A stretch of 64,000 bases of DNA from an uncultured Carboxylicivirga sp. (GTDB lineage: Bacteria > Bacteroidota > Bacteroidia > Bacteroidales > Marinilabiliaceae): positions 992,001 to 1,056,000 of the forward strand of contig CANNEA010000002.1 in the NCBI GenBank assembly GCA_947503525.1. The letters run 5' to 3'. Shown piece after piece: positions 17,863 through 26,865 of this stretch. The position numbers and the translations under genes are program-made. Position 1 is the first letter of the stretch; the number at the start of each line of letters is the position of its first letter. Under the pieces are notes generated by a model. That model saw only the letters and a program-made list of their open reading frames with translations, was not told the DNA's origin and searched no databases.

Positions 17863-18483
17863 TTAACAACCACCAGCTACCCTTTTCTTTTTAGGCCGTT
17901 TTTTAATGGTTGGTTTTGGTGCCGAAGGTGCCCCTTCGGTTAATGAATTTAAGTTACCTCCACCAAGGGCAGCACTTGCGCCTTTACGAAAATCATATTT
18001 AGCAAATTCATCATCAGGACTTGTTGATGCTGGTTTGCTGGGATTCATAATGGTTTCGGCGTAATAATTTAATCCACCCTGCAGTACATAGTTGTTAATG
18101 TATCCCAACTGACGTGTGATCATCCAGGCCTCATTAGCAGTGGTTGAACCATTTGAATAAAAAACATTCATCTTCACATCCTGATTAAGATAATCTTCGT
18201 TTTCAACAGAAAGAATATCAGCTAAAGGAATGTTGATTGCTCCCGGTAAATGGTATTTATCGTAGCTATCCTTGTCGCGAACATCAATCAATTGTAAGGA
18301 CGGATCTTTTTGAATCAACATGTCTGCAATCTCGTCGGTAGATACAAACTGAATGCCCTCTTTCACCTCTTCCAGCATTTGTGGAGCGGTTAATTTATAT
18401 GGTCGTGTTGTGTTTTCTGGAACAGCAGCAATAATAATTCCCAAAGGAATGATTGCTAAAGCCAGTTTTAATCGCATATTCAT
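17863..18483 (-). CDS. Exported rhodanese-like protein with C-terminal Gly-Gly-Cys arm
   Basis: The ATG at 18483 (M-N-M-R-L-K-L-A-L-A) gives a short basic start and one hydrophobic export or anchor segment; a longer frame reaches 18516. A rhodanese fold follows ('LQLIDVRDKDSYDKYHLPGA', 'VLQGGLNYY'), but the active-site loop reads F-Y-S-N-G-S-T-T: the catalytic Cys is Ser. After the domain come about 50 flexible residues rich in Pro and Lys, ending K-K-K-R-V-A-G-G-C-stop. That terminal Cys is the only Cys in the protein. It is the last gene of the molybdoenzyme/YeeE operon. I infer a sulfane-sulfur carrier in the periplasm; catalysis by the rhodanese domain itself is unlikely. Confidence 0.85.
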   Translation of the reverse strand: MNMRLKLALAIIPLGIIIAAVPENTTRPYKLTAPQMLEEVKEGIQFVSTDEIADMLIQKDPSLQLIDVRDKDSYDKYHLPGAINIPLADILSVENEDYLNQDVKMNVFYSNGSTTANEAWMITRQLGYINNYVLQGGLNYYAETIMNPSKPASTSPDDEFAKYDFRKGASAALGGGNLNSLTEGAPSAPKPTIKKRPKKKRVAGGC

Positions 18484-18539
18484 ATCGTAGATATTAGCTG
18501 CCAGTTTTATAATCACTAGCTGGTTAATATATATAGTAT

Positions 18540-19130
18540 TTAATATTCTTCTCTAGGGAATTTTCGTTCAGCCCACTCACCAATAAAAAACATAGCCAAA
18601 GCTGCCAATATTAATATCAAGCCAAAAGTTCCTCTAGACATTCCTAACAATTCATTAATTGTTGGGGTTCCCATATTTTCCGCATAGAACAGTTCTTCCC
18701 AAAGTGGAAATCCTTCGGTAAAAATAACTACTCCAAGAATCAAGCCACCAATAAAAACCAAGGCATCAAGTTTACCAATAGATACGGCACAAAATGCTGT
18801 GCCCGGGCAGAAGCCGCCTAAAATAAATCCGACTCCCATTATTGCCCCACCAACTATGGCAGACCATAGAAATGTTGGGTTGATGTAGATTAAACTTAAA
18901 TCAATCCAGCCAAATAAACTGAAGAACAATAAGCCTAACATAGCCACTATGGCAGCCGTAAAAAACACTTTTAATACTGTAGTGTCGTAGCCGTAAAACA
19001 TGCCAGCTAACTTTCGTGATGATGAAAATCCGCTGCGCTCAAGTACAAATCCAAATCCAATGCCGATGATGAATGCCATCAAAAGATTGGTGTTAGCTGA
19101 AATATATTCGTATACAATTAAAGGTCCCAT
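18540..19130 (-). CDS. YeeE/YedE family membrane protein, second half-size subunit
   Basis: 196 residues, about half of full-length YeeE/YedE. Four or five hydrophobic helices are visible. Family motifs: F-V-L-E-R-S-G-F-S-S-S-R near residue 30-39 and G-G-F-C-P-G-T-A-F-C at 106-114, with Cys108 at the position where YeeE proteins relay thiosulfate by a conserved Cys. The Ser after R-S-G-F is often Cys in relatives. It lies 13 bp after the first half-size gene, and the two probably assemble into one transporter for a sulfur compound. Confidence 0.9.
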   Translation of the reverse strand: MGPLIVYEYISANTNLLMAFIIGIGFGFVLERSGFSSSRKLAGMFYGYDTTVLKVFFTAAIVAMLGLLFFSLFGWIDLSLIYINPTFLWSAIVGGAIMGVGFILGGFCPGTAFCAVSIGKLDALVFIGGLILGVVIFTEGFPLWEELFYAENMGTPTINELLGMSRGTFGLILILAALAMFFIGEWAERKFPREEY

Positions 19131-19143
19131 ATCTGTCTCTTTA

Positions 19144-19668
19144 TTAAATCCATAATTTACGTGCGAAATAAGCTAAGGCGAAGGCTGTTCCGAAAATAAA
19201 AGCCATGGTGATAAATCCACCAAGCGATAAAACAGCCATTCCGCTTAAGGCTGACCCACTGGTACATCCTCTTCCAAGCTGCGAGCCAAATCCAAAGAAT
19301 ATTCCTCCGATTGCAGCAAATAGTAAGCGTATTTTGCTCGTTACTTTTGGGCTGTGTTCCACCTTAAAATTCAAACGGCCGGCAAAAGCTCCTGATATAA
19401 AGCCGCCGACTAATACCCCTAACATTTCCCAAACTAACCAGTCTTTCAAAGGACCGCCAGCATGTGATTCCTTGTAATTTTTATAAAAATCTGTTGTTTC
19501 AACATGAGAAGGAGAAATTGTTTCCACACTAGCTACTACAGCACTTTTAACAGCGCCACTGGCGCCTAGTCCTCTTCCGGAGAAATAAAATGCAGTGAGT
19601 AGCACTAAACCAAGTAGTACACCTCCTAAGTAGGGATTCATGTACTTTTTACTTCGATCTTCGTTCAT
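19144..19668 (-). CDS. YeeE/YedE family membrane protein, first half-size subunit
   Basis: 174 residues with an N-terminal hydrophobic helix (about 14-32), a periplasmic-type loop, and two to three further helices. The hallmark motif is Q-L-G-R-G-C-T-S-G-S-A-L-S-G (130-143) with Cys135. Family members import thiosulfate or related sulfur species through stacked conserved Cys residues. Pairing with the adjacent half-size gene, and the downstream sulfur-carrier-like protein, makes sulfur transport the likely role. 74 bp after the NrfD gene. Confidence 0.9.
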   Translation of the reverse strand: MNEDRSKKYMNPYLGGVLLGLVLLTAFYFSGRGLGASGAVKSAVVASVETISPSHVETTDFYKNYKESHAGGPLKDWLVWEMLGVLVGGFISGAFAGRLNFKVEHSPKVTSKIRLLFAAIGGIFFGFGSQLGRGCTSGSALSGMAVLSLGGFITMAFIFGTAFALAYFARKLWI

Positions 19669-19741
19669 ATAACTATGTTTTGTTGATTATCGGGTTTTAA
19701 ATTCACCGATTTAATCATTTGTCATTAATCTTTAATCCTAT

Positions 19742-20683
19742 TTAGTACAGCCATCGGCTCATTTGACCAGCATAAGCCATAATGAATCGGAATAATAATC
19801 CACCCATAAGAACCAAGGCCGGCGCAACCATATATGGTACCTTTTTATTTCGCATTTCCATTACTTCCAGGGCCGCCGGAATAACCAAGCCTAAGCCGAC
19901 CACAAATACCCAAAATGGAGCAGTGAAATCTCCGCCAAGAAACATTTCCGATGCATCAATCTGAACCTGTGAACTGGCCCTGAAACCCATGAACATATGA
20001 ACAATAAGGAAAAGCTCAATGGCAATTAAAAGTAAATCGATTTGAGCAAAAGTATGTCTTTCCTTTTTTGATTTGGATAAAATAATTATGGCTGCAGCAC
20101 CTGTTGACATTCCGGATACAAGGAACAATGGTCCAAGTATTGACGTGTTCCATAAAGGACGAGCATTAAATGCCGATAGCAATATACCGGTATAGATACC
20201 CAGGATAACCGATAAAATCATCATGGCCCATGCAATAGGCTTCTGATAATTCCTTAACCATTTGATGGCATTTTTTACAAAATCAAATTTCCAATCCCAT
20301 TTAGGAAAAAGTGATTCTATATTAAGAGCAGCCCATATACCGGAGAGAGGCATGATGAACATTAAAGTCCATGCACCCCAACTCATGGGAGATTCTAACT
20401 TAATAGCGGTATACAAACGCCAGAAATAAAGTTTGTGTTTCAGATCAAGAAACAGGAATACCAAACCAAGCACAATTAATACGGGGGTAATAATTGGAGC
20501 TAGTTTTACGGCTGTAGGATATTCTTCGCTTTTCCCTTTTATAAAAAAGTATCCGGCAAAAAATAATATACCTGCAGCTAAACCACCCAAAAACAGGTAG
20601 GCAGGAATATGCCATTCCCAGATTTGTAATTGCGGATCAATATGTGGATTCATTCGTCCGCTAACGATTAATTCTTCTCTCAT
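19742..20683 (-). CDS. NrfD/PsrC-type membrane subunit (quinone-interacting)
   Basis: 313 residues with eight or more predicted membrane helices, the usual size for NrfD/PsrC. Features include the N-terminal 'WEWHIPAYLFLGGLAAGILF' helix and a 'SPMSWGAWTLMFIMPLSGIW' segment, both typical of this family. The protein exchanges electrons between menaquinone and the ferredoxin subunit. It begins 19 bp after the ferredoxin gene and completes a three-subunit Psr-type complex. The direction (quinol oxidation or quinone reduction) cannot be read from the sequence. Confidence 0.93.
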   Translation of the reverse strand: MREELIVSGRMNPHIDPQLQIWEWHIPAYLFLGGLAAGILFFAGYFFIKGKSEEYPTAVKLAPIITPVLIVLGLVFLFLDLKHKLYFWRLYTAIKLESPMSWGAWTLMFIMPLSGIWAALNIESLFPKWDWKFDFVKNAIKWLRNYQKPIAWAMMILSVILGIYTGILLSAFNARPLWNTSILGPLFLVSGMSTGAAAIIILSKSKKERHTFAQIDLLLIAIELFLIVHMFMGFRASSQVQIDASEMFLGGDFTAPFWVFVVGLGLVIPAALEVMEMRNKKVPYMVAPALVLMGGLLFRFIMAYAGQMSRWLY

Positions 20684-20701
20684 CTTCGTCTTTTGAATGG
20701 T

Positions 20702-21235
20702 TTATATCAAAAAGTATAATTGAGGTTTAGTTCCTGCTTCAGGGATCAAGGTCTTGTATTTACGTTTCTTGATCACCTTGCTTACATCTGAATTTGGATC
20801 GTCCAAATCACCAAAATACATACACTTGGTTGGACATACTGCCACACAGGCCGGTTGCTGTCCTTTTTGTACCCGATGAATGCAAAATGTGCATTTGTCT
20901 ACATAACCTTTTGGATGTGTATAGCGCGCATCGTATGGGCAAGAAGCAATACAAGCTCCACAACCAATACATTTATTTTTTGTGACCATTACGATGCCAC
21001 CATCGCTGTAATGACTGGCTCCCGTCGGGCAGCATCTTACACATGGTGAATTTTCACAGTGGTTGCATCGTTCCGATCGATGTTCTAACTCTAATTGTGG
21101 ATAGGTGCCATCAGTTACTTCTACAATCCAATCGCGACAGTATCCTATAGGTACATCATTTTCGGTCTGACAAGCTACCACACAGTCACTGCAGCCCACA
21201 CATTTTTTCGTATCTACGGCCATTGCATATCTCAT
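20702..21235 (-). CDS. Four-[4Fe-4S] ferredoxin subunit of a Psr-type complex
   Basis: 177 residues with four cysteine groups: C-V-G-C-S-D-C (12-18), C-N-H-C-x4-C-V-R-C-C (57-69), C-I-G-C-G-A-C-I-A-S-C (89-99) and C-T-F-C with C-V-A-V-C (115-134). This is the DmsB/PsrB/PhsB pattern with four [4Fe-4S] clusters that wire the membrane subunit to the molybdenum site. There is no signal peptide; such subunits ride with the Tat-exported catalytic subunit. 12 bp after the catalytic gene. Confidence 0.95.
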   Translation of the reverse strand: MRYAMAVDTKKCVGCSDCVVACQTENDVPIGYCRDWIVEVTDGTYPQLELEHRSERCNHCENSPCVRCCPTGASHYSDGGIVMVTKNKCIGCGACIASCPYDARYTHPKGYVDKCTFCIHRVQKGQQPACVAVCPTKCMYFGDLDDPNSDVSKVIKKRKYKTLIPEAGTKPQLYFLI

Positions 21236-21247
21236 AGCTGTCTCTCC

Positions 21248-23482
21248 TTATGCTTTATTAAATCTAAATGTGATAAAATTACCTCTCATTCCGGTTCCTC
21301 CCATAATCGGATCCATCATTATATTGGTGATCAATTCAGTATCACTGGCTCCACGTCCATAAGCACGTGTCAGTTGTTTTTTAGAATGACCAAAACCGTG
21401 TACCATATATACTGAGTCCCAACGTATGCGTTCTGTAACTCTTACTTTAATTGGGAAAGTCGAAACCACATTATCTTGATTTTGAAGATAAACTTCCTGT
21501 CCATTTTTCAGATCCCATTCTTTAGCCACCTTAGGGTTAACCCAAACTGTATTCTCATCCATTAAATCCGTCAAATTAGGATTGTTGGCTGTTCGGGAAA
21601 AAGTATGCATAGGGGCTCGTCCATATATCAGGCGATAGTAGCCTGCCGGAGGTTCGGGATGAGCAGTGTATTTGGGCATAGGATCAAAACCATACTCTTC
21701 TAAAGACGTAGAATACAATTCAATTTTTCCTGTGTTAGTGTTGAATTCAATTTCTTCTCCATCCTTATAGTATAAATCATCATAAGGACGATCCATTTTC
21801 TTTACACCAATGCGCTGCATTTCTTCCAAAGATGAACCTACTTTTTTAAGCTGATAATCCAATTCTTCTTCAATGGAATCAAAAGGGAAATAATCACCTT
21901 TGCCCAATCTGTCTGCTAAATTCTTAGCCATCCACCACGCTGGTTTTGAATCGTATTTAGGTGTCATGGCCGGCATTCGTAAGGAAATGGTTGGCTCACG
22001 ATGCTGCGTTACACGTAAAGAATCATATCGCTCGAGATAAGTACATTCGGGTAATATTACATCTGCATAGCCTGTAATCTCCATAGGCATGGTATCAACC
22101 ACCACCATTAAATCAAGAGCGTTGATTGCTTCCAGGGTATTAGGTCTGTTTGGCAATGTTTCAATGAGATTAGTGCCATTTACAATCCAGGCTTTAATGC
22201 CACAATCTGTTGTAGCTGATGGAACAGTTGCATCACATACGCCATTGGCTAAAGCTAAATCGGCCAATTCATATTTTCCACCCATAGCATCTCGCCAGGT
22301 TCTGGCAGGTTTTGGATATGGTGGGTGCGGAACTCCCGGAACTTTAGCTTTATCCGGAATGTAAAATCCACCTCTTCGTCCCCATGAGCCTAATAAGGCA
22401 TTTAAAATGGCTACAGCTCTTAGTCGCTGTGTGTCATCTCCATACCAGGTAACATGTCTTCCCGGATGAATTATCGTAGCCGGTGAGGCATATGACATTT
22501 CACGGGCGGTTTCACGAATAACCTGCGGTTTAATTGTAGTTATTCCATAAGCCCATTCAGGAGTCATGTGCTTAACATGTGCTTTTAGCTGTTCAAAACC
22601 AAAAGTATACTGTTCAACGTATTTTTTATCATATCGCTCTTCATAGATCAATACATGAATCCATGCCATAAGAAGCGCTAAATCGGTACTTGGTTTTATG
22701 GGCAGCCAGTATTTTGATTTTCCTGCTGCTGTTGAGAAACGAGGGTCAACAGTTATAATGGTGGCACCTTTGTCAATGGCATCCGACATTTCCTGGACAT
22801 GACCATTGTGCATGTTTTCACCTATGTGAGAACCGATTAATACCATGCATTTGGTGTCTCTGATGTCAGTAGGTTCTGGAGAACTCAACCCATCTCCAAA
22901 AGTAGCGATGAATCCCACTTCACGAGGGCCTCTGCACTGGGCGTACGAAGGGGCAGTAATGTTTTGTGAGCCGAGTGCCTTTAGTAGATTGCCGAAATAA
23001 GTTCCGCCAGATCCATGTGTGAAAAGTGCGATGCACTCCGGGCCGTGCTCTTCAATAACCTTTTCGAGCTTGAGTTGTATGTAGTCAAAAGCTTCATCCC
23101 ACGAAGCTTTTTTAAACGATTGTGTTCCGTCGGCATTTTTTATGCGAATCAAAGGATGTTTAAGGCGGTCCTCATCGAAGTACATCCCGACGCCTCCTGT
23201 GCCACGGGGGCAGAAGCGTCCATTACTGTTAGGATCGTCATCATTTCCAATGATTTTCTGAATCTGCCCATTTGCATTTTTGTATGTCCAACCCGCACAT
23301 TTCCAAAAGCAGACTTCACAATAGGTTGGCGTCCGTTCCAAATCCTTTGGCATCATCCAGGGGCCTTTAGGATTTTCCAGAATCGACTGTTGACCTTGGG
23401 CCAATAAATACTTTGAACCTACAATGGTACCTGCTGTGCCAAGTGTCGAAATTTTAATAAAATCTCTTCTACTGTTACCCAT
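21248..23482 (-). CDS. Molybdopterin oxidoreductase, polysulfide/thiosulfate reductase-like catalytic subunit
   Basis: 744 residues. Tat signal: S-R-R-D-F-I-K near the N-terminus, then a hydrophobic stretch ending L-L-A-Q. The N-terminal [4Fe-4S] ligands are C55, C58, C62 and C91. The Mo ligand is probably Cys183 in S-Y-A-Q-C-R-G-P-R-E, at the place where PsrA/PhsA have their Cys. The C-terminal Moco-binding domain is present ('YGRAPMHTFSRTANNP'). The family also contains tetrathionate and arsenate reductases; neighbouring sulfur transporters and rhodanese favour a sulfur substrate. First gene of the operon; it needs the Moco made by the adjacent riboswitch-linked operon. Confidence 0.93.
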   Translation of the reverse strand: MGNSRRDFIKISTLGTAGTIVGSKYLLAQGQQSILENPKGPWMMPKDLERTPTYCEVCFWKCAGWTYKNANGQIQKIIGNDDDPNSNGRFCPRGTGGVGMYFDEDRLKHPLIRIKNADGTQSFKKASWDEAFDYIQLKLEKVIEEHGPECIALFTHGSGGTYFGNLLKALGSQNITAPSYAQCRGPREVGFIATFGDGLSSPEPTDIRDTKCMVLIGSHIGENMHNGHVQEMSDAIDKGATIITVDPRFSTAAGKSKYWLPIKPSTDLALLMAWIHVLIYEERYDKKYVEQYTFGFEQLKAHVKHMTPEWAYGITTIKPQVIRETAREMSYASPATIIHPGRHVTWYGDDTQRLRAVAILNALLGSWGRRGGFYIPDKAKVPGVPHPPYPKPARTWRDAMGGKYELADLALANGVCDATVPSATTDCGIKAWIVNGTNLIETLPNRPNTLEAINALDLMVVVDTMPMEITGYADVILPECTYLERYDSLRVTQHREPTISLRMPAMTPKYDSKPAWWMAKNLADRLGKGDYFPFDSIEEELDYQLKKVGSSLEEMQRIGVKKMDRPYDDLYYKDGEEIEFNTNTGKIELYSTSLEEYGFDPMPKYTAHPEPPAGYYRLIYGRAPMHTFSRTANNPNLTDLMDENTVWVNPKVAKEWDLKNGQEVYLQNQDNVVSTFPIKVRVTERIRWDSVYMVHGFGHSKKQLTRAYGRGASDTELITNIMMDPIMGGTGMRGNFITFRFNKA

Positions 23483-23675
23483 CAGTTTTCTTTTTTAGAG
23501 AGTTGTACGCACAAAATTAGCAAAATATACAGATAACTAGATGTTTGGATTAATTCATATTTAGACTTAATATCAATAAGGATACTTTTCTTGTATATCT
23601 TTCAGTAATTGAGCGGTATAGTGAATACGGGTCTGCTTAAAAAACTTTACTACTTTTGATGTAAAGCGTATAGGT

Positions 23676-24239
23676 ATGAAAAGAAAGTATACCGGTTTAA
23701 TTCTGTCAGGTGGAAAGAGCAGTAGGATGGGAAGTGATAAGGGCTTGATCGATTATAAAGGCAAACCTATGATTGAATATGCAATTGATGCATTAAGTCC
23801 ACATTGTCATGAGCTTCTGATAAGTGCTAATCAGGGCGGTTACGAACAGTATGGCGTGCCGGTAATTAATGATTCGTATAGTGAAATGGGCCCAATGGGA
23901 GGATTGTACGAGGGCTTACGTTCTGCAAATAATCAATGGGTGGTTGTTTTGTCCTGTGATTTGCCTAATGTTAGTGCTCAAATTATTGGCAAATTAATTT
24001 CCAATATTTCTGATGAATTTGAAGCGATAGTTTCTTCCCGGGAAAAAAGAGTTCAGCCTTTATGTGCTTGTTATTCTAAAAAGCTTGTTGCTAAAGTGGA
24101 GGATGATTTGAATAATCAAAAACTTAAAATGATGAAATTCCTGGAGGAGATAAAGGTGAATTACGTTTTGTTTGACGAAAAGGAAGAGCAATGCGTTAAT
24201 GTTTTTGACAATATAAATTCACAAGCAGACCTGAGATAA
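23676..24239 (+). CDS. mobA: Molybdenum cofactor guanylyltransferase MobA
   Basis: 187 residues. The nucleotidyltransferase signature is L-I-L-S-G-G-K-S-S-R-M-G-S-D-K-G (residues 8-23), followed by 'MGPMGGLYEGLRSA' and L-S-C-D-L-P-N, the metal-binding Asp motif. MobA attaches GMP to Moco to form the bis-MGD cofactor that the PsrA-type enzyme requires. The gene is divergent from the molybdoenzyme operon, which it borders. A TACTTTTG box (23651-23658) just upstream may be its -7 element, but no clear -33 is seen. Confidence 0.93.
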   Translation: MKRKYTGLILSGGKSSRMGSDKGLIDYKGKPMIEYAIDALSPHCHELLISANQGGYEQYGVPVINDSYSEMGPMGGLYEGLRSANNQWVVVLSCDLPNVSAQIIGKLISNISDEFEAIVSSREKRVQPLCACYSKKLVAKVEDDLNNQKLKMMKFLEEIKVNYVLFDEKEEQCVNVFDNINSQADLR

Positions 24240-24502
24240 TAGCAATAAATCCGCATTACAGATCATATCTAAATAGCTACATTAATAATTTCATCAAGTC
24301 TCTTCGATGCCGAAAAAATTAACAAAAGCAATGAGCTTTTGACTAATTGAACCTTTTTGTTTACAAACACCGTATTAGGTATGTTAAAAAACAATGCCGT
24401 TTGTTAATTAATATTTATGTTTGTAGTAGTGACTTATAGTGTTTTGATAGGTAACTGTTTGGGGGTTGCTAGTAATGCCAGCATTATAATAAAAACTTGG
24501 GG

Positions 24503-26854
24503 ATGAAATTAAAAATACTTTTGATCGGAATAGTCCTACTGGGCTCTTCATTTATATGCCTATATGCTCAGCCTACAGCTACTATTATAAGTGCGGATGG
24601 AACGATTGATGCAGATACCGCCATTTGTGAAAGTGGTCAAATCAATTTGAGAATTAAATTTGAAGGTTCAGCACCTTTTGGAGTTGTATGGCAACATGAG
24701 AATTTGGAAACTGGTAGCATAATTAAACTACCTCAACTTGATCCGATTTTTGAAAACAATCTTGATAATGGTGTGTGGACAACATCTTTTACGTTTTCTG
24801 ATACAAGTAAGATCACATTAGTTGAAGTGTTTGATGATACATCTCAAAAGCCATGGAGTATTAATAATGGTTCCGAAGAAGTGTATGGTGAAATGTTTGT
24901 TTTGGTCAATGGAATGCCTACGCCTGAAGCCGGATCTTTCCTGCCCCAATGTGGATATGAGGCACAGTTAAATGCCACCCCGTCTGATATTAATAATGTT
25001 ATTTATTGGGATGATGTAGCAGGAGGTTCGTTTAATGATAAAAACATTGCCAATCCAATTTTTATTGCAGAAGCTCAAGGAACATATACACTTATTTTAA
25101 CTGAAGAAAGTGGAGTTTGTAAAGCAACAGATGATATTGATGTGGAATTATGGGGAAGTCCTGAATCACTGATATCAGGAATTGATTCCATATGTTCAAA
25201 CGATGGAATTAACTACAAGCTAAATGTGACTACTAACATTTCAAATGGAACAGCTCCTTACAGTTATAAAATAACAAATAGCAAAGATACTTGGCCTAGA
25301 AATAACGTTGGAACAATAGACAATTTTACATTGCCAGCTACAGAGGAAACTACTTGGAGAGTGAGCGATTTAATAGATGCAAGAGGATGTTTAGCCCCTT
25401 TAGATAGTATGAAAGGTTCTGCTAGAGTTGTAGATAAAAAACCAAATGCATTTGCCGGAAGAGATACTGTTGGATGTGATAAAAACACGCTTCTAAAAGC
25501 TGAAATGGATAAGGCAGGAACAGGATTATGGACTGGAGACCTTTCTAAACTAACATTTGCAGATCCTACAGATCCAGAAACCAATGTAGTATCAAATGTA
25601 GCAGGGATAGAAACCTTGACATGGACAGAAACTTTTAATCGCTGCAGTGAATCAAGTACTGTTGATATTATTTTTGTGGAATTGCCGGTCTTAACCATAA
25701 CTGATCCAACAGAATCAATTTGCAGCGAGCCGGGTAAGGAAAAAGGTGTGGCAACCTTAAAAACGGATATAGTTAGTATCAACCCTCCCTATATTCTAAC
25801 GTACAAAGACGGCGTTGCACAAGATACAATAGATTATAATGGAAAACACATTCTCTTAGATCTTGAAAATTTTGGCTTAACTACATTTCGATTGGATACT
25901 ATTACAGATAATAAGGGATGTTTTTCAATAGTGAATGACTCATTTAAAGCTTCTCTCTTAGAAACTCCAAAAGCAATTATTTTAGAAGATGAAATTTCCA
26001 ACTGTGGCAATGAATCTGAATTAGAAGCCGTTTTATATGGAGACTCGAATGCTGGCTTGTGGACGATTCTAAATACAGATGACAGATTTGAAATTGAAAA
26101 TTCAGTATCTCCCTACACAATGTTATTTGTTGATGCGGATACACAAAATGTTAAGGACACATGTAAAGTTCAATGGAAGGAAATAAATTCCATTAACACT
26201 AAGGAATGTGTGGATGCTGATACTGTTGTGGTGGCATTTAATAAACAACCTGTAAATGTCTCTGCAAAATATATTGAAGATTTTAAAGATGAATCTTTAA
26301 TTGATACAGTGTATTTGGTAAATGAACTTCAGTTATTTCCAACTGGCTGGGAGGAAGGTATGACTGGGCAATGGACTTCAGACCCTGATGTAGTGCAATT
26401 CCCGAACGCTGAGGATGGTTCTGGTAAAGCAACAGGTATACCAAGTGGTGATAGTTTTTTAACATGGAAAGTTTCAAATGGAGTGTGTGAAGAATCAAGT
26501 ACGCTTAATGTTCTGCAATTCCCGTTAACAACTCCTAGGGGGTTTTCACCTAATGGGGATGGAATAAATGATTTATTTGTAATTGGGGGGGCTCAGCACT
26601 TGAATAATTCAAAACTGGCTGTATTTAATGTTAATGGCTATTTGGTGTACGATAAAAGTGATTATGGTGTAGATGAGGATCCTGAATTAGAAGGCTGGGA
26701 TAAAGAAGTTTGGTGGGACGGTAAAGGAAGCGATGGCCAAGTAGTTCCGCCAGGTACTTATTATTATACGTTTACCGGTGTGCGGCTGAAAGATGATGGA
26801 ACGAGTGAACCAATTACAAAACAAGATTACCTGGTAATTAAATATTCGAAATAA
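24503..26854 (+). CDS. Large exported protein with T9SS type-B C-terminal sorting domain
   Basis: The ATG at 24503 is preceded by GG; a TTG two codons upstream is ignored. Signal peptide about residues 1-25. The mature protein (about 760 residues) is built from immunoglobulin-like repeats with conserved Cys pairs and phrases such as 'WTGDLSKLTF' and 'WTILNTDDRF', typical of gliding/adhesin-type secreted proteins. The C-terminal ~95 residues are the type-B (CHU_C) sorting signal: 'PRGFSPNGDGINDLFVI', 'LAVFNVNGYLVYDK', 'WDGKGSDGQVVPPGTYYYTF'. It should be secreted through the type IX system and bound at the surface. First gene of a five-gene operon. Confidence 0.88.
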   Translation: MKLKILLIGIVLLGSSFICLYAQPTATIISADGTIDADTAICESGQINLRIKFEGSAPFGVVWQHENLETGSIIKLPQLDPIFENNLDNGVWTTSFTFSDTSKITLVEVFDDTSQKPWSINNGSEEVYGEMFVLVNGMPTPEAGSFLPQCGYEAQLNATPSDINNVIYWDDVAGGSFNDKNIANPIFIAEAQGTYTLILTEESGVCKATDDIDVELWGSPESLISGIDSICSNDGINYKLNVTTNISNGTAPYSYKITNSKDTWPRNNVGTIDNFTLPATEETTWRVSDLIDARGCLAPLDSMKGSARVVDKKPNAFAGRDTVGCDKNTLLKAEMDKAGTGLWTGDLSKLTFADPTDPETNVVSNVAGIETLTWTETFNRCSESSTVDIIFVELPVLTITDPTESICSEPGKEKGVATLKTDIVSINPPYILTYKDGVAQDTIDYNGKHILLDLENFGLTTFRLDTITDNKGCFSIVNDSFKASLLETPKAIILEDEISNCGNESELEAVLYGDSNAGLWTILNTDDRFEIENSVSPYTMLFVDADTQNVKDTCKVQWKEINSINTKECVDADTVVVAFNKQPVNVSAKYIEDFKDESLIDTVYLVNELQLFPTGWEEGMTGQWTSDPDVVQFPNAEDGSGKATGIPSGDSFLTWKVSNGVCEESSTLNVLQFPLTTPRGFSPNGDGINDLFVIGGAQHLNNSKLAVFNVNGYLVYDKSDYGVDEDPELEGWDKEVWWDGKGSDGQVVPPGTYYYTFTGVRLKDDGTSEPITKQDYLVIKYSK

Positions 26855-26865
26855 AGTAAGGATCA

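Noticed and set aside
23015-23407. 130-codon plus-strand frame
   Set aside because: Antisense to the molybdoenzyme gene, whose Fe-S motif lies there; the opposite frame shows no family pattern.
21248-23482. Respiratory arsenate reductase ArrA
   Set aside because: Same superfamily, but no ars genes are near, while YeeE and rhodanese-like genes favour a sulfur substrate. Not fully excluded.
25264-25782. 172-codon minus-strand frame
   Set aside because: Lies antisense inside the type-IX cargo gene, has no signal or domain, and mirrors the plus-strand codon pattern.
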